A DNA stretch of 40,254 nucleotides from Tannerella sp. (GCA_031276675.1 JAISMO010000130.1:1-40254), one strand, 5' to 3'. Shown: positions 17,476-26,946, numbered from the stretch's first letter. The notes: generated from the sequence alone by a model not told the origin. Numbers and translations: made by a program.

Positions 17476-17740
17476 ACCGGACGAAGCAGGGCTAAAGCAA
17501 TGCCGAGCAGCCGGCAGCGCTATGTCTTCCTTTCGCGAGACCTGTATCCGGATTCGCTCAAGCGTTCATGAAATCATCAGGAAAAATTTGTGAAGTTATT
17601 CGCTATCGACACGGGCGATGCTGAAAGACCGTGTTTGTGTGTCTTTCCGACCGAAAATACAGACGTATCCGGAGAAAATGCACGCTTCCTGCCCTGTGAA
17701 AAAAACGGCTCAAAATCCGCAGAATCTGCATGAAATGTAG

Positions 17741-17748
17741 TATGTTTG
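17741..17748 (+). promoter_or_regulatory. -7 box TATGTTTG for the rhamnosidase
   Basis: Exact TAnnTTTG match 31 nt before ATG 17780. Confidence 0.55.
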
Positions 17749-17779
17749 CAGCATTATTCATTTTACAAAGCATCATGTT

Positions 17780-20575
17780 ATGAACCGGAATATAAATTTC
17801 AGCAGATGTGCAGCGAGCATGTGGGCCATCTGCATTTGCCTTTCAGGCGCCTGTACTTCTTCCCCGTCTGTCGGGGATTTGCGTTGTGAATACCTGGCCC
17901 GGCCGGCCGGAATAGATGTACCTCATCCCCGTTTTTCATGGAGCATTGCGGCGAAAGAGCGGGGCGTTTACCAGACGGCTTATCGGTTGATTGTAAGCGA
18001 CAATCCTGCCGATGTGCGAAACAGGCGCGGGAACTGCTGGGATTCGGGAGTGCAGGAATCGGACAATACGATTCAGATAGCGTATGAAGGCGAAGCCCTT
18101 CGCAGCAACTGCTCTTATTTCTGGAGAGTCTGTGCGGTCGTTAATGACAGGGAAGTCTGGAGCGAACCGGCCTTTTTTCATACGGGACTGTTCCGTCAGG
18201 ACGAATGGAAGGCGCAGTGGATCAGTACGGAGGAGGACTTGGAGGGGGCAAGTCCGCTGCTGAGGAATACCTTTGCGGTGGAGCAAAACGTAAGGGAAGC
18301 GTATGCCTTTGTCACGGCCGCAGGGTTTTATGAACTGTATCTGAACGGACAGAAAGTGGGAAACGACAAACTGCATCCTGCGATTACCGATTACCGCAAA
18401 ACACTGCTGTATTCCGTCCATGACGTGACGGCGCTGCTGAAAAAGGGAGAAAATGCACTGGGCGTCATGCTGGGAAACAGCGCATACAATATCTTCAATA
18501 CCGACGGACGCTATGGCTGGAGCGGCGATCCGCGTCTGGGCAATCCCTGCTTTTCGATGCAGGTAAAAATTGTTTACCGGGACGGCAGCGAAAAGCTGGT
18601 ACTTTCCGACGGACAGTGGAAATATGCGTTCGGCCCGGTCACGTTTAACCATATCTATGGCGGCGAGGATTACGATGCCCGCCGGGAAATGACGGGATGG
18701 GCGTCTGCCGGATTCGACGATGCCGGATGGCGCAGGGTGGCGGTGGTTCCAGGCCCGGGTGGCGCCCTGAAATGGCAGTCCGTGCCGATTGAAGTCACGC
18801 AGACTCTTACGCCCGTTACCGGCACGCGCCCGGCCAAAGGCGTCTATCTGTTTGATCTCGGACAGAACATCGTGGGATGGTGGCGCGTGGAAGTGCAGGG
18901 AACGGCCGGACAGACCATCCGGATACGCGGGGCGGAAACGCTGAATGACGCGCTCTTTGCGAAAAATCTGGAACCGGGCGATACCCTGAGCGAAAAGTTC
19001 GACTATCATGCCCGCGTATGGACGGACTATACCCTGAAAGGCAATGAAAAGGAAACATACGAACCGCATTTCTTCTACACCGGTTTCCGTTACGTGGAAG
19101 TAGCCGTTTCCGACGGGCAGGACCTGACAGACCTGAAGATTGAAGGCCGCGTTGTCCGTTCCGCGCTGGACAGAAACGGCGAATGGACGTCTTCCAGTAC
19201 GCTGCTGAACCGGATTCATGAAGCGGGTTTGTGGGCGCAGAAAGGCAACACGGTGGGCTATCCGACCGACTGTCCGCATCGCGAAAAGGGGGCCTATACC
19301 GGCGACGGGCAGGTGATTGCCGAAGCTGCCATGCACGACTTCCAGATGGCTCCCTTCTATTACAAATGGCTCAATGACATGCGTGATGCACAGGAACCCA
19401 ACGGCCGGATTCCCAATACCGCTCCGCCCATTGTCGGCGGGATGGGCGGAGGCGTTGCGTGGGGCAGCGCGTATATTCTGATCCCCTGGTGGATGTATCA
19501 TTATTACGACGATGTGCAAATACTGAACGAGCATTATCCCAACATGAAACGGTATATGGATTATTTAAGAAACCTGGCGCGTATTGACGCCCATCCGGAA
19601 GATCCCCATATCATTGACTATTTCGACGGATACTGGTATTCGCTGGGCGAATGGTGCGCACCGGGAGAGGACGACTGTCCCAACCATGCCGTCGTCAATA
19701 CCTTTTATTATTACTACGACGCCCTCCTGCTGTCGCGGATTGCAGCGGCGCTCGGTCATCCGGATGATGCACGGCACTATCTGTCACTCAGCGATACCGT
19801 CAGGCAGGCGTTTAACAGCAAGTTTTTCTCTGCGGAAACGTTGCTCTACGGTACCGATTCCACCACCTACCAGACCTATCAGCTGCTCGCACTGGTCGGT
19901 GATCTGGTGCCGAAGGAATATCGCGAAGGCGTGTTAAACACGGTCATCACCGATCTCCAGCGTCGGGACAATCATCTGAACACCGGCATCATCGGAACAA
20001 AATACCTCTGGCCCGTGCTGTCCGACGCAGGCTATCATGACCTTGCCTGTTCGGTAGCCACGCAGGAAACGTATCCGGGTTTCGGCTACTGGATTAACAA
20101 TCATGCCACCACCCTGCTGGAAAAATGGGAAGGTGAAAACTCGCACAACCATCAGATGTTCGGCTCCATCACGGAGTACTTCTACCGGTATCTGGCAGGC
20201 ATTCGATCGCCCCTGGAGGGAAAGACGACAAACGGATACAGGCATGTACATCTGCATCCCTGTATGCCTGCCGGTCTTCAAATGGCGAAAGCCTCGCTGC
20301 AAATGCTGCCGGGACGGATCACCTCCGGATGGGAACGCCAAAATGACGGGCAATACAGCTATGAAGTGTCGCTGCCGGCCAATACATCGGCTACCGTTTT
20401 CCTGCCGACAGATTCATTATCGAAGATCAGACTGACCGAAAGCGACGAAGTGGTATGGCAGAACGGCGCCTTTGTGAGCGGCGTGCCCGGCGTCTGGGAC
20501 GTCACGGCCTGCGGACAGGGACTGTGTCTGTCGCTCGCATCCGGAGATTACCGGTTTAACTTGCGTTCGGAGTAG
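17780..20575 (+). CDS. Alpha-L-rhamnosidase, GH78 family lipoprotein
   Basis: 931 residues. Hydrolyses terminal alpha-L-rhamnose from plant or microbial glycans. The N-terminus is a lipoprotein signal with lipobox 'LSGAC' (Cys near residue 25), so the enzyme is lipid-anchored, probably at the cell surface or periplasmic face. Domains in order: fibronectin-like beta domain ('LRCEYLARPAGIDVPHPRFSW'-type opening of the family), jelly-roll N-domain ('AYAFVTAAGFYELYLNGQKV'), then the (alpha/alpha)6 catalytic domain with 'YPTDCPHREKGAYTGDGQ' near residue 495, corresponding to the conserved DCPxRxE...GWxGD stretch, and a C-terminal beta domain. No SusC/SusD genes are adjacent, so it is not part of a visible polysaccharide utilisation locus. 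Confidence 0.92.
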   Translation: MNRNINFSRCAASMWAICICLSGACTSSPSVGDLRCEYLARPAGIDVPHPRFSWSIAAKERGVYQTAYRLIVSDNPADVRNRRGNCWDSGVQESDNTIQIAYEGEALRSNCSYFWRVCAVVNDREVWSEPAFFHTGLFRQDEWKAQWISTEEDLEGASPLLRNTFAVEQNVREAYAFVTAAGFYELYLNGQKVGNDKLHPAITDYRKTLLYSVHDVTALLKKGENALGVMLGNSAYNIFNTDGRYGWSGDPRLGNPCFSMQVKIVYRDGSEKLVLSDGQWKYAFGPVTFNHIYGGEDYDARREMTGWASAGFDDAGWRRVAVVPGPGGALKWQSVPIEVTQTLTPVTGTRPAKGVYLFDLGQNIVGWWRVEVQGTAGQTIRIRGAETLNDALFAKNLEPGDTLSEKFDYHARVWTDYTLKGNEKETYEPHFFYTGFRYVEVAVSDGQDLTDLKIEGRVVRSALDRNGEWTSSSTLLNRIHEAGLWAQKGNTVGYPTDCPHREKGAYTGDGQVIAEAAMHDFQMAPFYYKWLNDMRDAQEPNGRIPNTAPPIVGGMGGGVAWGSAYILIPWWMYHYYDDVQILNEHYPNMKRYMDYLRNLARIDAHPEDPHIIDYFDGYWYSLGEWCAPGEDDCPNHAVVNTFYYYYDALLLSRIAAALGHPDDARHYLSLSDTVRQAFNSKFFSAETLLYGTDSTTYQTYQLLALVGDLVPKEYREGVLNTVITDLQRRDNHLNTGIIGTKYLWPVLSDAGYHDLACSVATQETYPGFGYWINNHATTLLEKWEGENSHNHQMFGSITEYFYRYLAGIRSPLEGKTTNGYRHVHLHPCMPAGLQMAKASLQMLPGRITSGWERQNDGQYSYEVSLPANTSATVFLPTDSLSKIRLTESDEVVWQNGAFVSGVPGVWDVTACGQGLCLSLASGDYRFNLRSE

Positions 20576-20685
20576 GCATGTTTAATTTTTTTCTGCATGA
20601 ACAAGTTACATTCAGCTGTTGAATCTGTGTTGCCGGAGACTGCTGAATTTTATCGGTCGTTGCAGCGGACAGAAACAGGAATTGC

Positions 20686-21729
20686 ATGGTAAAAACAGGA
20701 GATAAGGTACGCTTTCTGAACAGCGTAGGCGGCGGAATCGTCAAGGCATTTAAAAACAAACAGATGGTTTTGGTAGAAGATGAGAGCGGATTTGATTTTC
20801 CGGTTCTCATCTCCGAATGTGTAGTGATCAGTGAAGGCGCGGATTTTTCGCGCGGCAGCCGGCCGCCAAAGCAGGAACCGCCGGCCGTGAAACCGGAGCC
20901 GCAAAAGGAACCTGCAAGGGAATCGCCCGGAGGAGAACGGTTGAACGTCTATCTCGCATACCTGCCGGTCGACCCCAAAGCAGCGACGCCAGGCAGCTAT
21001 GAAGCCTACTTCATCAATGAAAGCAATTATTATTTGCTTTTCAACTATATGAGTTGCAGCAACAGCAGCTGGACAAGCCGCTACCGGGGAGAAATCGAAC
21101 CAGATACGAAAATTTTCATGGAAGAGTTTCGGAAAGAAAACCTGAACGACCTGGAACGGATTTGCGTACAGTTGATAGCCTTCAAGAAGGAGAAGCCGTT
21201 TACACTGAAAAATGCCTGCTCGGTGGAACTGCGGATCGACACGGTGAAGTTTTACAAGACACACTGTTTCATGGAAAACGATTTCTTTGACGAGGCAGCC
21301 CTGATATTTCCCGTTATACGCGCCGACGTGCCCGAAAAGCAATGGCTCGTTTCGGCAGCCGAATTGCAGGAAGCCATGCGGCAAAAACAGAAAGACCTGC
21401 CCGATCCTCCCGGACAGATCATCTCCAAGCCCCGGCAAACGCCTCCACCCGTCATCGAGGTAGATCTGCACATCCAGCAACTGCTGGATTCTACCGACGG
21501 CATGAGCGCGGGCGACATCCTGAACTATCAGCTGGACAAGTTCCACGAAACGATGCGCCGCCATGCCGGTCGGAAAGGACAGAAAATCATTTTCATCCAC
21601 GGCAAGGGCGAAGGCATACTGCGGGCGGCCATCGAAAAGGAGTTGAAAACGCACTATAAATCCTGCGAATTTCAGGACGCATCCTTCCTCGAATACGGAT
21701 TTGGCGCAACATCGGTTAAAATCAGGTAG
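20686..21729 (+). CDS. DUF2027 protein with C-terminal Smr domain
   Basis: 347 residues. The N-terminal 60 residues form the DUF2027 opening ('GDKVRFLNSVGGGIVKAFKN', 'VLVEDESGFDFPVLISECV'). A Pro/Lys-rich linker (about 65-85) is followed by a beta-rich domain (about 85-225). The last 110 residues are an Smr domain: 'VIEVDLHIQQLL', then 'IFIHGKGEGILRAAIEKEL' and 'GFGATSVKIR'. Smr domains often nick nucleic acids or rescue collided ribosomes; here the usual DxH motif is 'DLH' and the GxG motif 'HGKGEG' is intact. Whether this protein is a nuclease is unknown. Two bases separate it from the CYTH gene, so they are co-transcribed. Confidence 0.85.
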   Translation: MVKTGDKVRFLNSVGGGIVKAFKNKQMVLVEDESGFDFPVLISECVVISEGADFSRGSRPPKQEPPAVKPEPQKEPARESPGGERLNVYLAYLPVDPKAATPGSYEAYFINESNYYLLFNYMSCSNSSWTSRYRGEIEPDTKIFMEEFRKENLNDLERICVQLIAFKKEKPFTLKNACSVELRIDTVKFYKTHCFMENDFFDEAALIFPVIRADVPEKQWLVSAAELQEAMRQKQKDLPDPPGQIISKPRQTPPPVIEVDLHIQQLLDSTDGMSAGDILNYQLDKFHETMRRHAGRKGQKIIFIHGKGEGILRAAIEKELKTHYKSCEFQDASFLEYGFGATSVKIR

Positions 21730-21731
21730 CC

Positions 21732-22208
21732 GTGGCGCAGGAAATCGAACGCAAGTTCCTGGTCGCGGGAGACTTCAGGCCCTTTGCGGTCCGCTGTTCC
21801 CGGATGGTACAGGGCTACCTCTGCTCGGACAAAGAGCGCACGGTACGGGTGCGCATCTGTGACAACAGGGGATTTCTGACCGTCAAGAGCGCCGCCAACG
21901 AACGCGGATGGAGCCGCTACGAGTTTGAACAGGCCATTCCGCCGGATGACGCCGAAGAATTGCTGGCGCTCTGCCTGCCCGGCACGATCGACAAGGTCAG
22001 GCACTGGATACGGGCCGGGCGGCATACGTGGGAAGTGGACGTCTTTCACGGAGAGAACGAGGGCCTTGTCGTGGCGGAAATCGAACTGGCTTCCGAAGAG
22101 GATACGTTTGAACGCCCGGACTGGCTGGGCGAAGAAGTTACCGGCGACCTGAAATACTACAACGCCATGCTCGCCAGACATCCGTTTAACCGGTGGCCGC
22201 AGGACTGA
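21732..22208 (+). CDS. CYTH-domain protein (triphosphate tunnel metalloenzyme family)
   Basis: 158 residues. Starts with GTG, giving 'MAQEIERKFLV', the diagnostic ExExK signature (E-I-E-R-K) at residues 4-8. Other tunnel residues: 'RTVRVRICDNRGFLTVKS', 'YEFEQAIP', 'TWEVDVFHGENEGLVVAEIE'. Bacterial members of this short form usually hydrolyse inorganic tripolyphosphate or other triphosphates. The polyphosphate kinase gene 14 kb away is a thematic, not operonic, link. The GTG start follows the DUF2027-Smr stop by 2 nt. Confidence 0.88.
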   Translation: MAQEIERKFLVAGDFRPFAVRCSRMVQGYLCSDKERTVRVRICDNRGFLTVKSAANERGWSRYEFEQAIPPDDAEELLALCLPGTIDKVRHWIRAGRHTWEVDVFHGENEGLVVAEIELASEEDTFERPDWLGEEVTGDLKYYNAMLARHPFNRWPQD

Positions 22209-22384
22209 AAAACCAGCGCGGCGCGTGAAGCCTTTCATTGCCTCAGGTACTCCGCGAATCCTTTGTCTTTACCGATCTGCCGACCCCGTCATTTTAAGGA
22301 TGGTCGAAAGAACACAGCTTCGAGCAACCTCTTTTGGGTATGTGAAAGGGCTTTGTCTTGTAAAAAAAAACAGAAAAAGCCGTC

Positions 22385-22415
22385 GCAGCATAAAAAAAGT
22401 CTGTTTTTTTGCTGC
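22385..22415 (+). terminator. A/T-rich hairpin downstream of the CYTH gene
   Basis: GCAGCA-(T)-AAAAAAA (22385-22398) pairs with TTTTTTTGCTGC (22404-22415), 12 bp with one bulged base and a 5-nt loop. It is 176 nt after the CYTH stop, so the 3' leader is long. 22209-22384 holds no gene I can support. Confidence 0.5.
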
Positions 22416-22421
22416 CAGCTC

Positions 22422-22452
22422 TTGCATAATTCAATATCATTGTGGATATTTG
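22422..22452 (+). promoter_or_regulatory. Promoter of the glutamate-synthase-like gene
   Basis: -33 TTG at 22422-22424 and -7 GATATTTG (7/8 to TAnnTTTG) at 22445-22452, spacer 20 nt, as expected for Bacteroidota. Transcription would start near 22459, about 60 nt before ATG 22520. Confidence 0.55.
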
Positions 22453-22461
22453 CGCCGTTTT

Positions 22462-22479
22462 TTGAATGAACTCATTCAA
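22462..22479. promoter_or_regulatory. Operator-like inverted repeat at the transcription start
   Basis: TTGAATGA-AC-TCATTCAA: perfect 8-bp arms with a 2-nt spacer, starting within a few bases of the predicted transcription start. This position and symmetry fit a dimeric repressor site controlling the glutamate-synthase-like gene. The regulator is unknown. Confidence 0.5.
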
Positions 22480-22519
22480 TTTCATTAAACTGTATCATAA
22501 CATTAAAACAAGTATTGCA

Positions 22520-24112
22520 ATGAATTTACAAAGACCAAACGGCAATGATGCCACCCGATCGATCAACCGGTCGAAGAGTATTGTCCCCTGTAGTGGATTA
22601 TGTTCCAGATGCATCGATGGATGCAGGGGCAATTGTGAAGTGTTTAAGGCTACCTATCGGGGCCGGGAGTTAATTTATCCGGGTCCTTTCGGCGACGTAA
22701 CCGCCGGAGGCGACAAGGATTATCCCGTTGACTACTCCCATCTCAACATCCAGGGATATGCCCTGGGAGCGGAAGGATTGCCGGCAGGCGTGGAAGCCGG
22801 TCCCGACACGGCCCGTTTTCCCGCCGTGAATACCGAAACCGAATACGGCTGGGATAAAAAAGTAAAAATGGCGGTTCCGATTTTCACCGGTGCACTCGGT
22901 TCGACCGAAATTGCCCGGAAGAACTGGGAACATTTCGCAGTGGGCGCAGCCATTTCGGGCGTGACTATTGTGTGCGGGGAAAACGTCTGCGGCATTGATC
23001 CGGCGCTGGAACTCGGCGAGACAAAAAAAGTGAAGAAAGCGCCGGACATGGACCGGCGTATCGAAGCCTACAACCGCTATCACAACGGATACGGTGAAAT
23101 CCTGATCCAGATGAATGTGGAAGATACGAACCTCGGCGTGGCCGAATACATCATCGACCGGCACCACATCGAAACCATCGAACTCAAATGGGGACAGGGC
23201 GCTAAATGCATCGGCGGTGAAATCAAGGTCAACCGGCTGGAACGCGCCCTGGAACTCCAGAAACGCGGCTATATCGTGACGCCCGATCCCTCGGACCCCA
23301 TCGTCCAAGCGGCCTGCGAATCCGGCGCCATCAAGGAATTTGAACGCCACAGCCGGCTGGGATTTGTCACCGAAGAAGGTTTCATGAAGGAAGTAGAACG
23401 GCTGCGCGCGCTGGGTTACAAGCGCATCACGCTCAAAACCGGCGCCTACAGCCTGAAAGAACTCGCGATGGCCATCAAGTATAGCTCGATAGCCGGAATC
23501 GACCTCCTCACCATCGACGGCGCCTCGGGCGGAACGGGGATGAGTCCCTGGCGGATGATGGAAGAATGGGGCATACCCTCGATTTATCTGCACAGCGCAG
23601 CCCGCGAATACGCCGGGATTCTCGCCGCGACAGGCGCACGTGTACCCGATCTGGCTTTTGCCGGCGGTTTCAGCTCCGAAGACGGCGTCTTCAAAGCCCT
23701 CGCGCTGGGTGCGCCCTACGTAAAAGCCGTCTGCATGGGACGCGCGCTGATGATCCCCGGCATGGTTGGCAAGAACATCGCTCAGTGGATCAAGGAAGGA
23801 AACCTGCCCAAAAACGTTTCCGAGTATGGCGCTACGCCGGAAGAGATATTCGTCAACTACGAAAAAGTAAAGGATATCGTCGGCGCGGACGAAATGAGGC
23901 ATATCCCGCTGGGCGCCATCGGCATCTACAGTTATGCCGACAAGATCAGGGTCGGTCTCCAGCAACTGATGGCCGGTGCACGGCGTTTCCATGTTTCGGT
24001 AATTACCCGTAACGAACTGATGTCTCTCACCGAAGAGTGTGCCAGGGTGACGGGTATTCCATACCTGATGGACTGCTATCGCGAAGAAGCGTTGCAAATC
24101 CTGAAAGGATAA
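22520..24112 (+). CDS. FMN-binding glutamate synthase-family protein (GltB central/FMN domain type)
   Basis: 530 residues, the stand-alone FMN-domain type without the glutaminase domain. N-terminal Cys cluster 'CSGLCSRCIDGCRGNC' (residues 24-39) could bind an Fe-S cluster. The barrel shows 'VPIFTGALGSTEIARKNWEH', 'IETIELKWGQGAKCIGGEIK', 'LLTIDGASGGTGMSPWRMME', 'PDLAFAGGFSSEDGVFKALA', 'YVKAVCMGRALMIPG'. The reaction may be reductive amination of 2-oxoglutarate, with ammonia supplied otherwise, but the in vivo reaction of this subgroup is not settled. Start at ATG 22520 ('MNLQRPNG'); an upstream in-frame ATG at 22466 lies inside the operator and is unlikely. Faces the convergent NfnB gene. Confidence 0.85.
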   Translation: MNLQRPNGNDATRSINRSKSIVPCSGLCSRCIDGCRGNCEVFKATYRGRELIYPGPFGDVTAGGDKDYPVDYSHLNIQGYALGAEGLPAGVEAGPDTARFPAVNTETEYGWDKKVKMAVPIFTGALGSTEIARKNWEHFAVGAAISGVTIVCGENVCGIDPALELGETKKVKKAPDMDRRIEAYNRYHNGYGEILIQMNVEDTNLGVAEYIIDRHHIETIELKWGQGAKCIGGEIKVNRLERALELQKRGYIVTPDPSDPIVQAACESGAIKEFERHSRLGFVTEEGFMKEVERLRALGYKRITLKTGAYSLKELAMAIKYSSIAGIDLLTIDGASGGTGMSPWRMMEEWGIPSIYLHSAAREYAGILAATGARVPDLAFAGGFSSEDGVFKALALGAPYVKAVCMGRALMIPGMVGKNIAQWIKEGNLPKNVSEYGATPEEIFVNYEKVKDIVGADEMRHIPLGAIGIYSYADKIRVGLQQLMAGARRFHVSVITRNELMSLTEECARVTGIPYLMDCYREEALQILKG

Positions 24113-24125
24113 GATTCCTCTCCTC

Positions 24126-24159
24126 CGTTCCGGAGATTTCATGCGAAGTCTCCGGAACG
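24126..24159 (+). terminator. Terminator hairpin between convergent genes
   Basis: CGTTCCGGAGA (24126-24136) pairs perfectly with TCTCCGGAACG (24149-24159), 12-nt loop, 14 bases after the glutamate-synthase-like stop, followed by a T-rich run. Nothing else is visible between 24160 and 24268. Confidence 0.65.
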
Positions 24160-24268
24160 CTTTGGTTTTCGGCTTTCACCCGGAGAAACACCGTTTGCAT
24201 CCCGCAACCTGCGCCGACAACCTTTTTCGCATTACAAATCAACGGATGAAAGGACACAGGCGCCGCCG

Positions 24269-25762
24269 TCATACCAGCGGACTGTGTCGGACAAGATGTT
24301 TTTTCATGGCATCGTGCATGGCTGCGGCCGCTTTGCGCCCGTCGCCCATGGCCAGAATGACGGTTGCCCCGCCACGGACCATGTCGCCGCCGGCATAGAC
24401 ATCCGGCAGGTCGGTCCGCATCGTTTGCGGATCGACGATGATCGTGCCCCACTTACTGACTTGCAACCCCTTGAAGGCGGACGGCACCAGCGGATTGGGC
24501 GAGACGCCGATGGCCACGACGACCATATCCACGTCAACCGTCTCGATGGCGCCCGGAATCTCGACCGGACGTCTTCGACCGGAAGCATCCGGCTCGCCCA
24601 GTCTCATTTTCTGCAACACCATCTGCTTCACATGTCCTTTTTCGTCGCCGATGTATTCGACGGGGCTGTACAGGTTCAGAAAGATAACGCCTTCTTCCCT
24701 GGCATGTTTCACTTCTTCGATACGGGCGGGCATCTCCTCTTCCGAGCGCCGGTAGACAATCATGGCCCTTTCGGCGCCCAGCCGCCGGGCGGTGCGTATG
24801 GAATCCATCGCGGTATTGCCGCCGCCGATGACGGCGACGTTCCTGCCGAAAAACACGGGCGTGTCCGTTTCGGCACGATTGGCGCCCATCAGATTGACAC
24901 GTGTCAGGTATTCGTTGGCGGAAAGCACGCCGGCCAGGTTTTCACCCGGAAGGTTCATGAAGTTGGGCAGTCCGGCGCCACCGGCAATGAAAATACCCTG
25001 ATATCCTTCGTCATGCAGGTCTTCGTATGAAATCGTTTTCCCCACGATGCAATTTTTGACGAACCGGACGCCCATCTGTTTCAGGATATCGATTTCAACG
25101 TCGACAATGCCGTTCGGCAAACGAAATGCAGGAATGCCGTATTTCAGGACGCCGCCAATTTCGTGCAGCGCTTCATATACCGTCACCCCGTATCCGAAGC
25201 GCGCCATGTCGCCGGCGAAGGACAATCCGGCCGGGCCGGAGCCAACGACGGCAATCCGCTGCCCGCAGGCCGGAGCACAGGCGGGGACGGAGAGATTGCC
25301 GCCCGTGCGTTCGAAGTCGGCGGCAAAGCGTTCCAGGTAGCCGATGGCCACGGGACTGCTTTTCATCTTCAGGTGGATACAGAGACTTTCACATTGCTTT
25401 TCCTGCGGACAGACGCGGCCACAGACAGCCGGCAAGGCCGAGGTTTCTTTCAACACGCGGGCAGCTTCGAGCAGGTCATTCCGTTCGATGTTTTTGATAA
25501 ATCCGGGAATGTCGATTTCTACCGGACAACCGGCCATGCACGAGGGATCGGGACAGTCGAGGCAACGCTTCGCCTCGCTCAGCGCCTGTGCCGCCGTCAA
25601 ACCCAGGTTCACCTCCTCATAACTGCGACTGCGACGGGCGGCGTCGAGTTCCGGCATCTTCACGCGGGGAATGGCGACACGCTCCCTGTTCTTCATACTC
25701 CGGCGCAACGCTTCACGCCAGGGCGCCTCCCGCCTGACTTTCAAATTTTCCCTGTCAATCAT
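24269..25762 (-). CDS. NADPH-binding subunit, Nfn/SudA type (glutamate synthase small-chain family)
   Basis: 497 residues. The N-terminal Fe-S domain has two Cys groups: 'CLDCPDPSCMAGCPVEIDIP' and 'CGRVCPQEKQCESLC'. The FAD fold 'AVVGSGPAGLSFAGDMA' and NADP fold 'NVAVIGGGNTAMDSIRTARR' follow; the C-terminal motif 'LPDVYAGGDMVRGGATVILA' completes the flavoprotein. The family covers GltD, SudA and NfnB. Because an FAD/NAD-binding partner lies one base upstream, the NfnB role (electron-bifurcating NADH/ferredoxin:NADP oxidoreductase) is the most likely; sulfide dehydrogenase is the alternative. The glutamate-synthase-like protein encoded opposite could take its reducing power from here (inference). 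Confidence 0.87.
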   Translation of the reverse strand: MIDRENLKVRREAPWREALRRSMKNRERVAIPRVKMPELDAARRSRSYEEVNLGLTAAQALSEAKRCLDCPDPSCMAGCPVEIDIPGFIKNIERNDLLEAARVLKETSALPAVCGRVCPQEKQCESLCIHLKMKSSPVAIGYLERFAADFERTGGNLSVPACAPACGQRIAVVGSGPAGLSFAGDMARFGYGVTVYEALHEIGGVLKYGIPAFRLPNGIVDVEIDILKQMGVRFVKNCIVGKTISYEDLHDEGYQGIFIAGGAGLPNFMNLPGENLAGVLSANEYLTRVNLMGANRAETDTPVFFGRNVAVIGGGNTAMDSIRTARRLGAERAMIVYRRSEEEMPARIEEVKHAREEGVIFLNLYSPVEYIGDEKGHVKQMVLQKMRLGEPDASGRRRPVEIPGAIETVDVDMVVVAIGVSPNPLVPSAFKGLQVSKWGTIIVDPQTMRTDLPDVYAGGDMVRGGATVILAMGDGRKAAAAMHDAMKKHLVRHSPLV

Positions 25763-25763
25763 C

Positions 25764-26555
25764 TTATTCTACTTCTTTATATGCGTTCAGTCGCATTATC
25801 ATTTCATCAAAGTCCACTTCATGGGCGTCAAATTCCGGACCATCCACGCAGACAAATTTCGTTTTCCCTCCGACGCTCACACGGCAGGCGCCGCACATCC
25901 CGGTGCCGTCCACCATAATGGTATTCAGCGAGGCGACGGTCGGAATCGCATATTTTCCAGTCAACCGGGCCACGAATTTCATCATCACGGCCGGGCCGAT
26001 GGTGACGCAGAGGTCTACCCTCTCCTGCCGGAGGACCTCTTCCACTCCGTCGGTGACAAGTCCTCCGACGCCATACGAGCCGTCGTCGGTCATTACCCTC
26101 ACTTCATCGGAGCATTGCCGAAATTCATCTTCCAGCATAATCAGGTCTTTTGTCCGTGCGGCCAGGACGGTGACGACCCTGTTCCCGGCCTGTTTCATCG
26201 CCGTCGCAATCGGCAGCATCGGCGCCGCACCCACGCCGCCACATGCGCATACGACGGTTCCGAAGCGTTCGATATGCGTCGCCCTGCCCAGCGGCCCGAC
26301 CAAATCGGTGATTGCATCGCCTTCGTTCAGCGCGCATATCTTGGCAGACGACTTGCCGACCCGCTGTACCACCAGCGTAATCGTACCCTTCCGCACGTCG
26401 GCGGCAGCAATGGTCAGGGGGATCCGTTCGCCATACCTGCCGACTCTCACAATCACAAAATGACCGGCTTTCCTGGATTTGGCAATGAGCGGCGCCTCAA
26501 CCTCCAGCTTGACTACGTTTTCCGAAAAAAATTCCTTTCCGACAATTCTGTTCAT
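25764..26555 (-). CDS. FAD/NAD-binding subunit, NfnA/SudB type
   Basis: 263 residues, related to dihydroorotate dehydrogenase electron-transfer subunits. N-terminal beta-barrel FAD domain ('SRKAGHFVIVRVGRYGERIP', 'LTIAAADVRKGTITLVVQRV'), NAD-binding part ('VCACGGVGAAPMLPIATAM'), and a C-terminal [2Fe-2S] region 'VDGTGMCGACRVSVGGKTKF' continuing to a further Cys in 'VCVDG'. One base separates its stop from the next ATG on the minus strand, so subunits are made from one transcript. Known NfnA proteins are about this length and couple NADH to ferredoxin and NADP. Confidence 0.85.
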   Translation of the reverse strand: MNRIVGKEFFSENVVKLEVEAPLIAKSRKAGHFVIVRVGRYGERIPLTIAAADVRKGTITLVVQRVGKSSAKICALNEGDAITDLVGPLGRATHIERFGTVVCACGGVGAAPMLPIATAMKQAGNRVVTVLAARTKDLIMLEDEFRQCSDEVRVMTDDGSYGVGGLVTDGVEEVLRQERVDLCVTIGPAVMMKFVARLTGKYAIPTVASLNTIMVDGTGMCGACRVSVGGKTKFVCVDGPEFDAHEVDFDEMIMRLNAYKEVE

Positions 26556-26946
26556 GGATCATGCGGTTATCGTCAATGAAACAAACCCCCGTCGCGCATC
26601 CGCACGGCGGAATGAAGCATACGCAAGACGTGTCCCGTTGCCGGGCAAACAGACGGCCCGGTCGCCGGCGCCTGAAGCGGAGGAGCGTGTATTTCTTCGC
26701 TCTTTTTTTCTTTTCCGCTCTTCCGCTCCGTTCACTGGCGAAGCCGGCGGATCACCTGACCCGGTCCGGATGAGGTGGCCGCTTCGCCGGACGTTTTCAC
26801 TCCGTACCACCGTGAACGGCGGATACGGGCCTGATTCGGCCGGATGTTTCGGTTTCATCGATACCCTGTCGCCCGCCGTGCGGAACTTCTCAGCATCCTT
26901 TTGGTCTATTGTCGATTGCATCATTCATTCATTTATAATCGGGAGG

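Noticed and set aside
17156-17593. Repeat peptides on both strands of the 42-bp array.
   Set aside because: Openness follows from the period being a multiple of 3; no promoter box or start context was found.
26559-26924. 121-codon minus-strand frame upstream of NfnA.
   Set aside because: Arg/Ser/Pro-rich composition typical of a GC-rich non-coding frame; no conserved motif and no ribosome-binding context.
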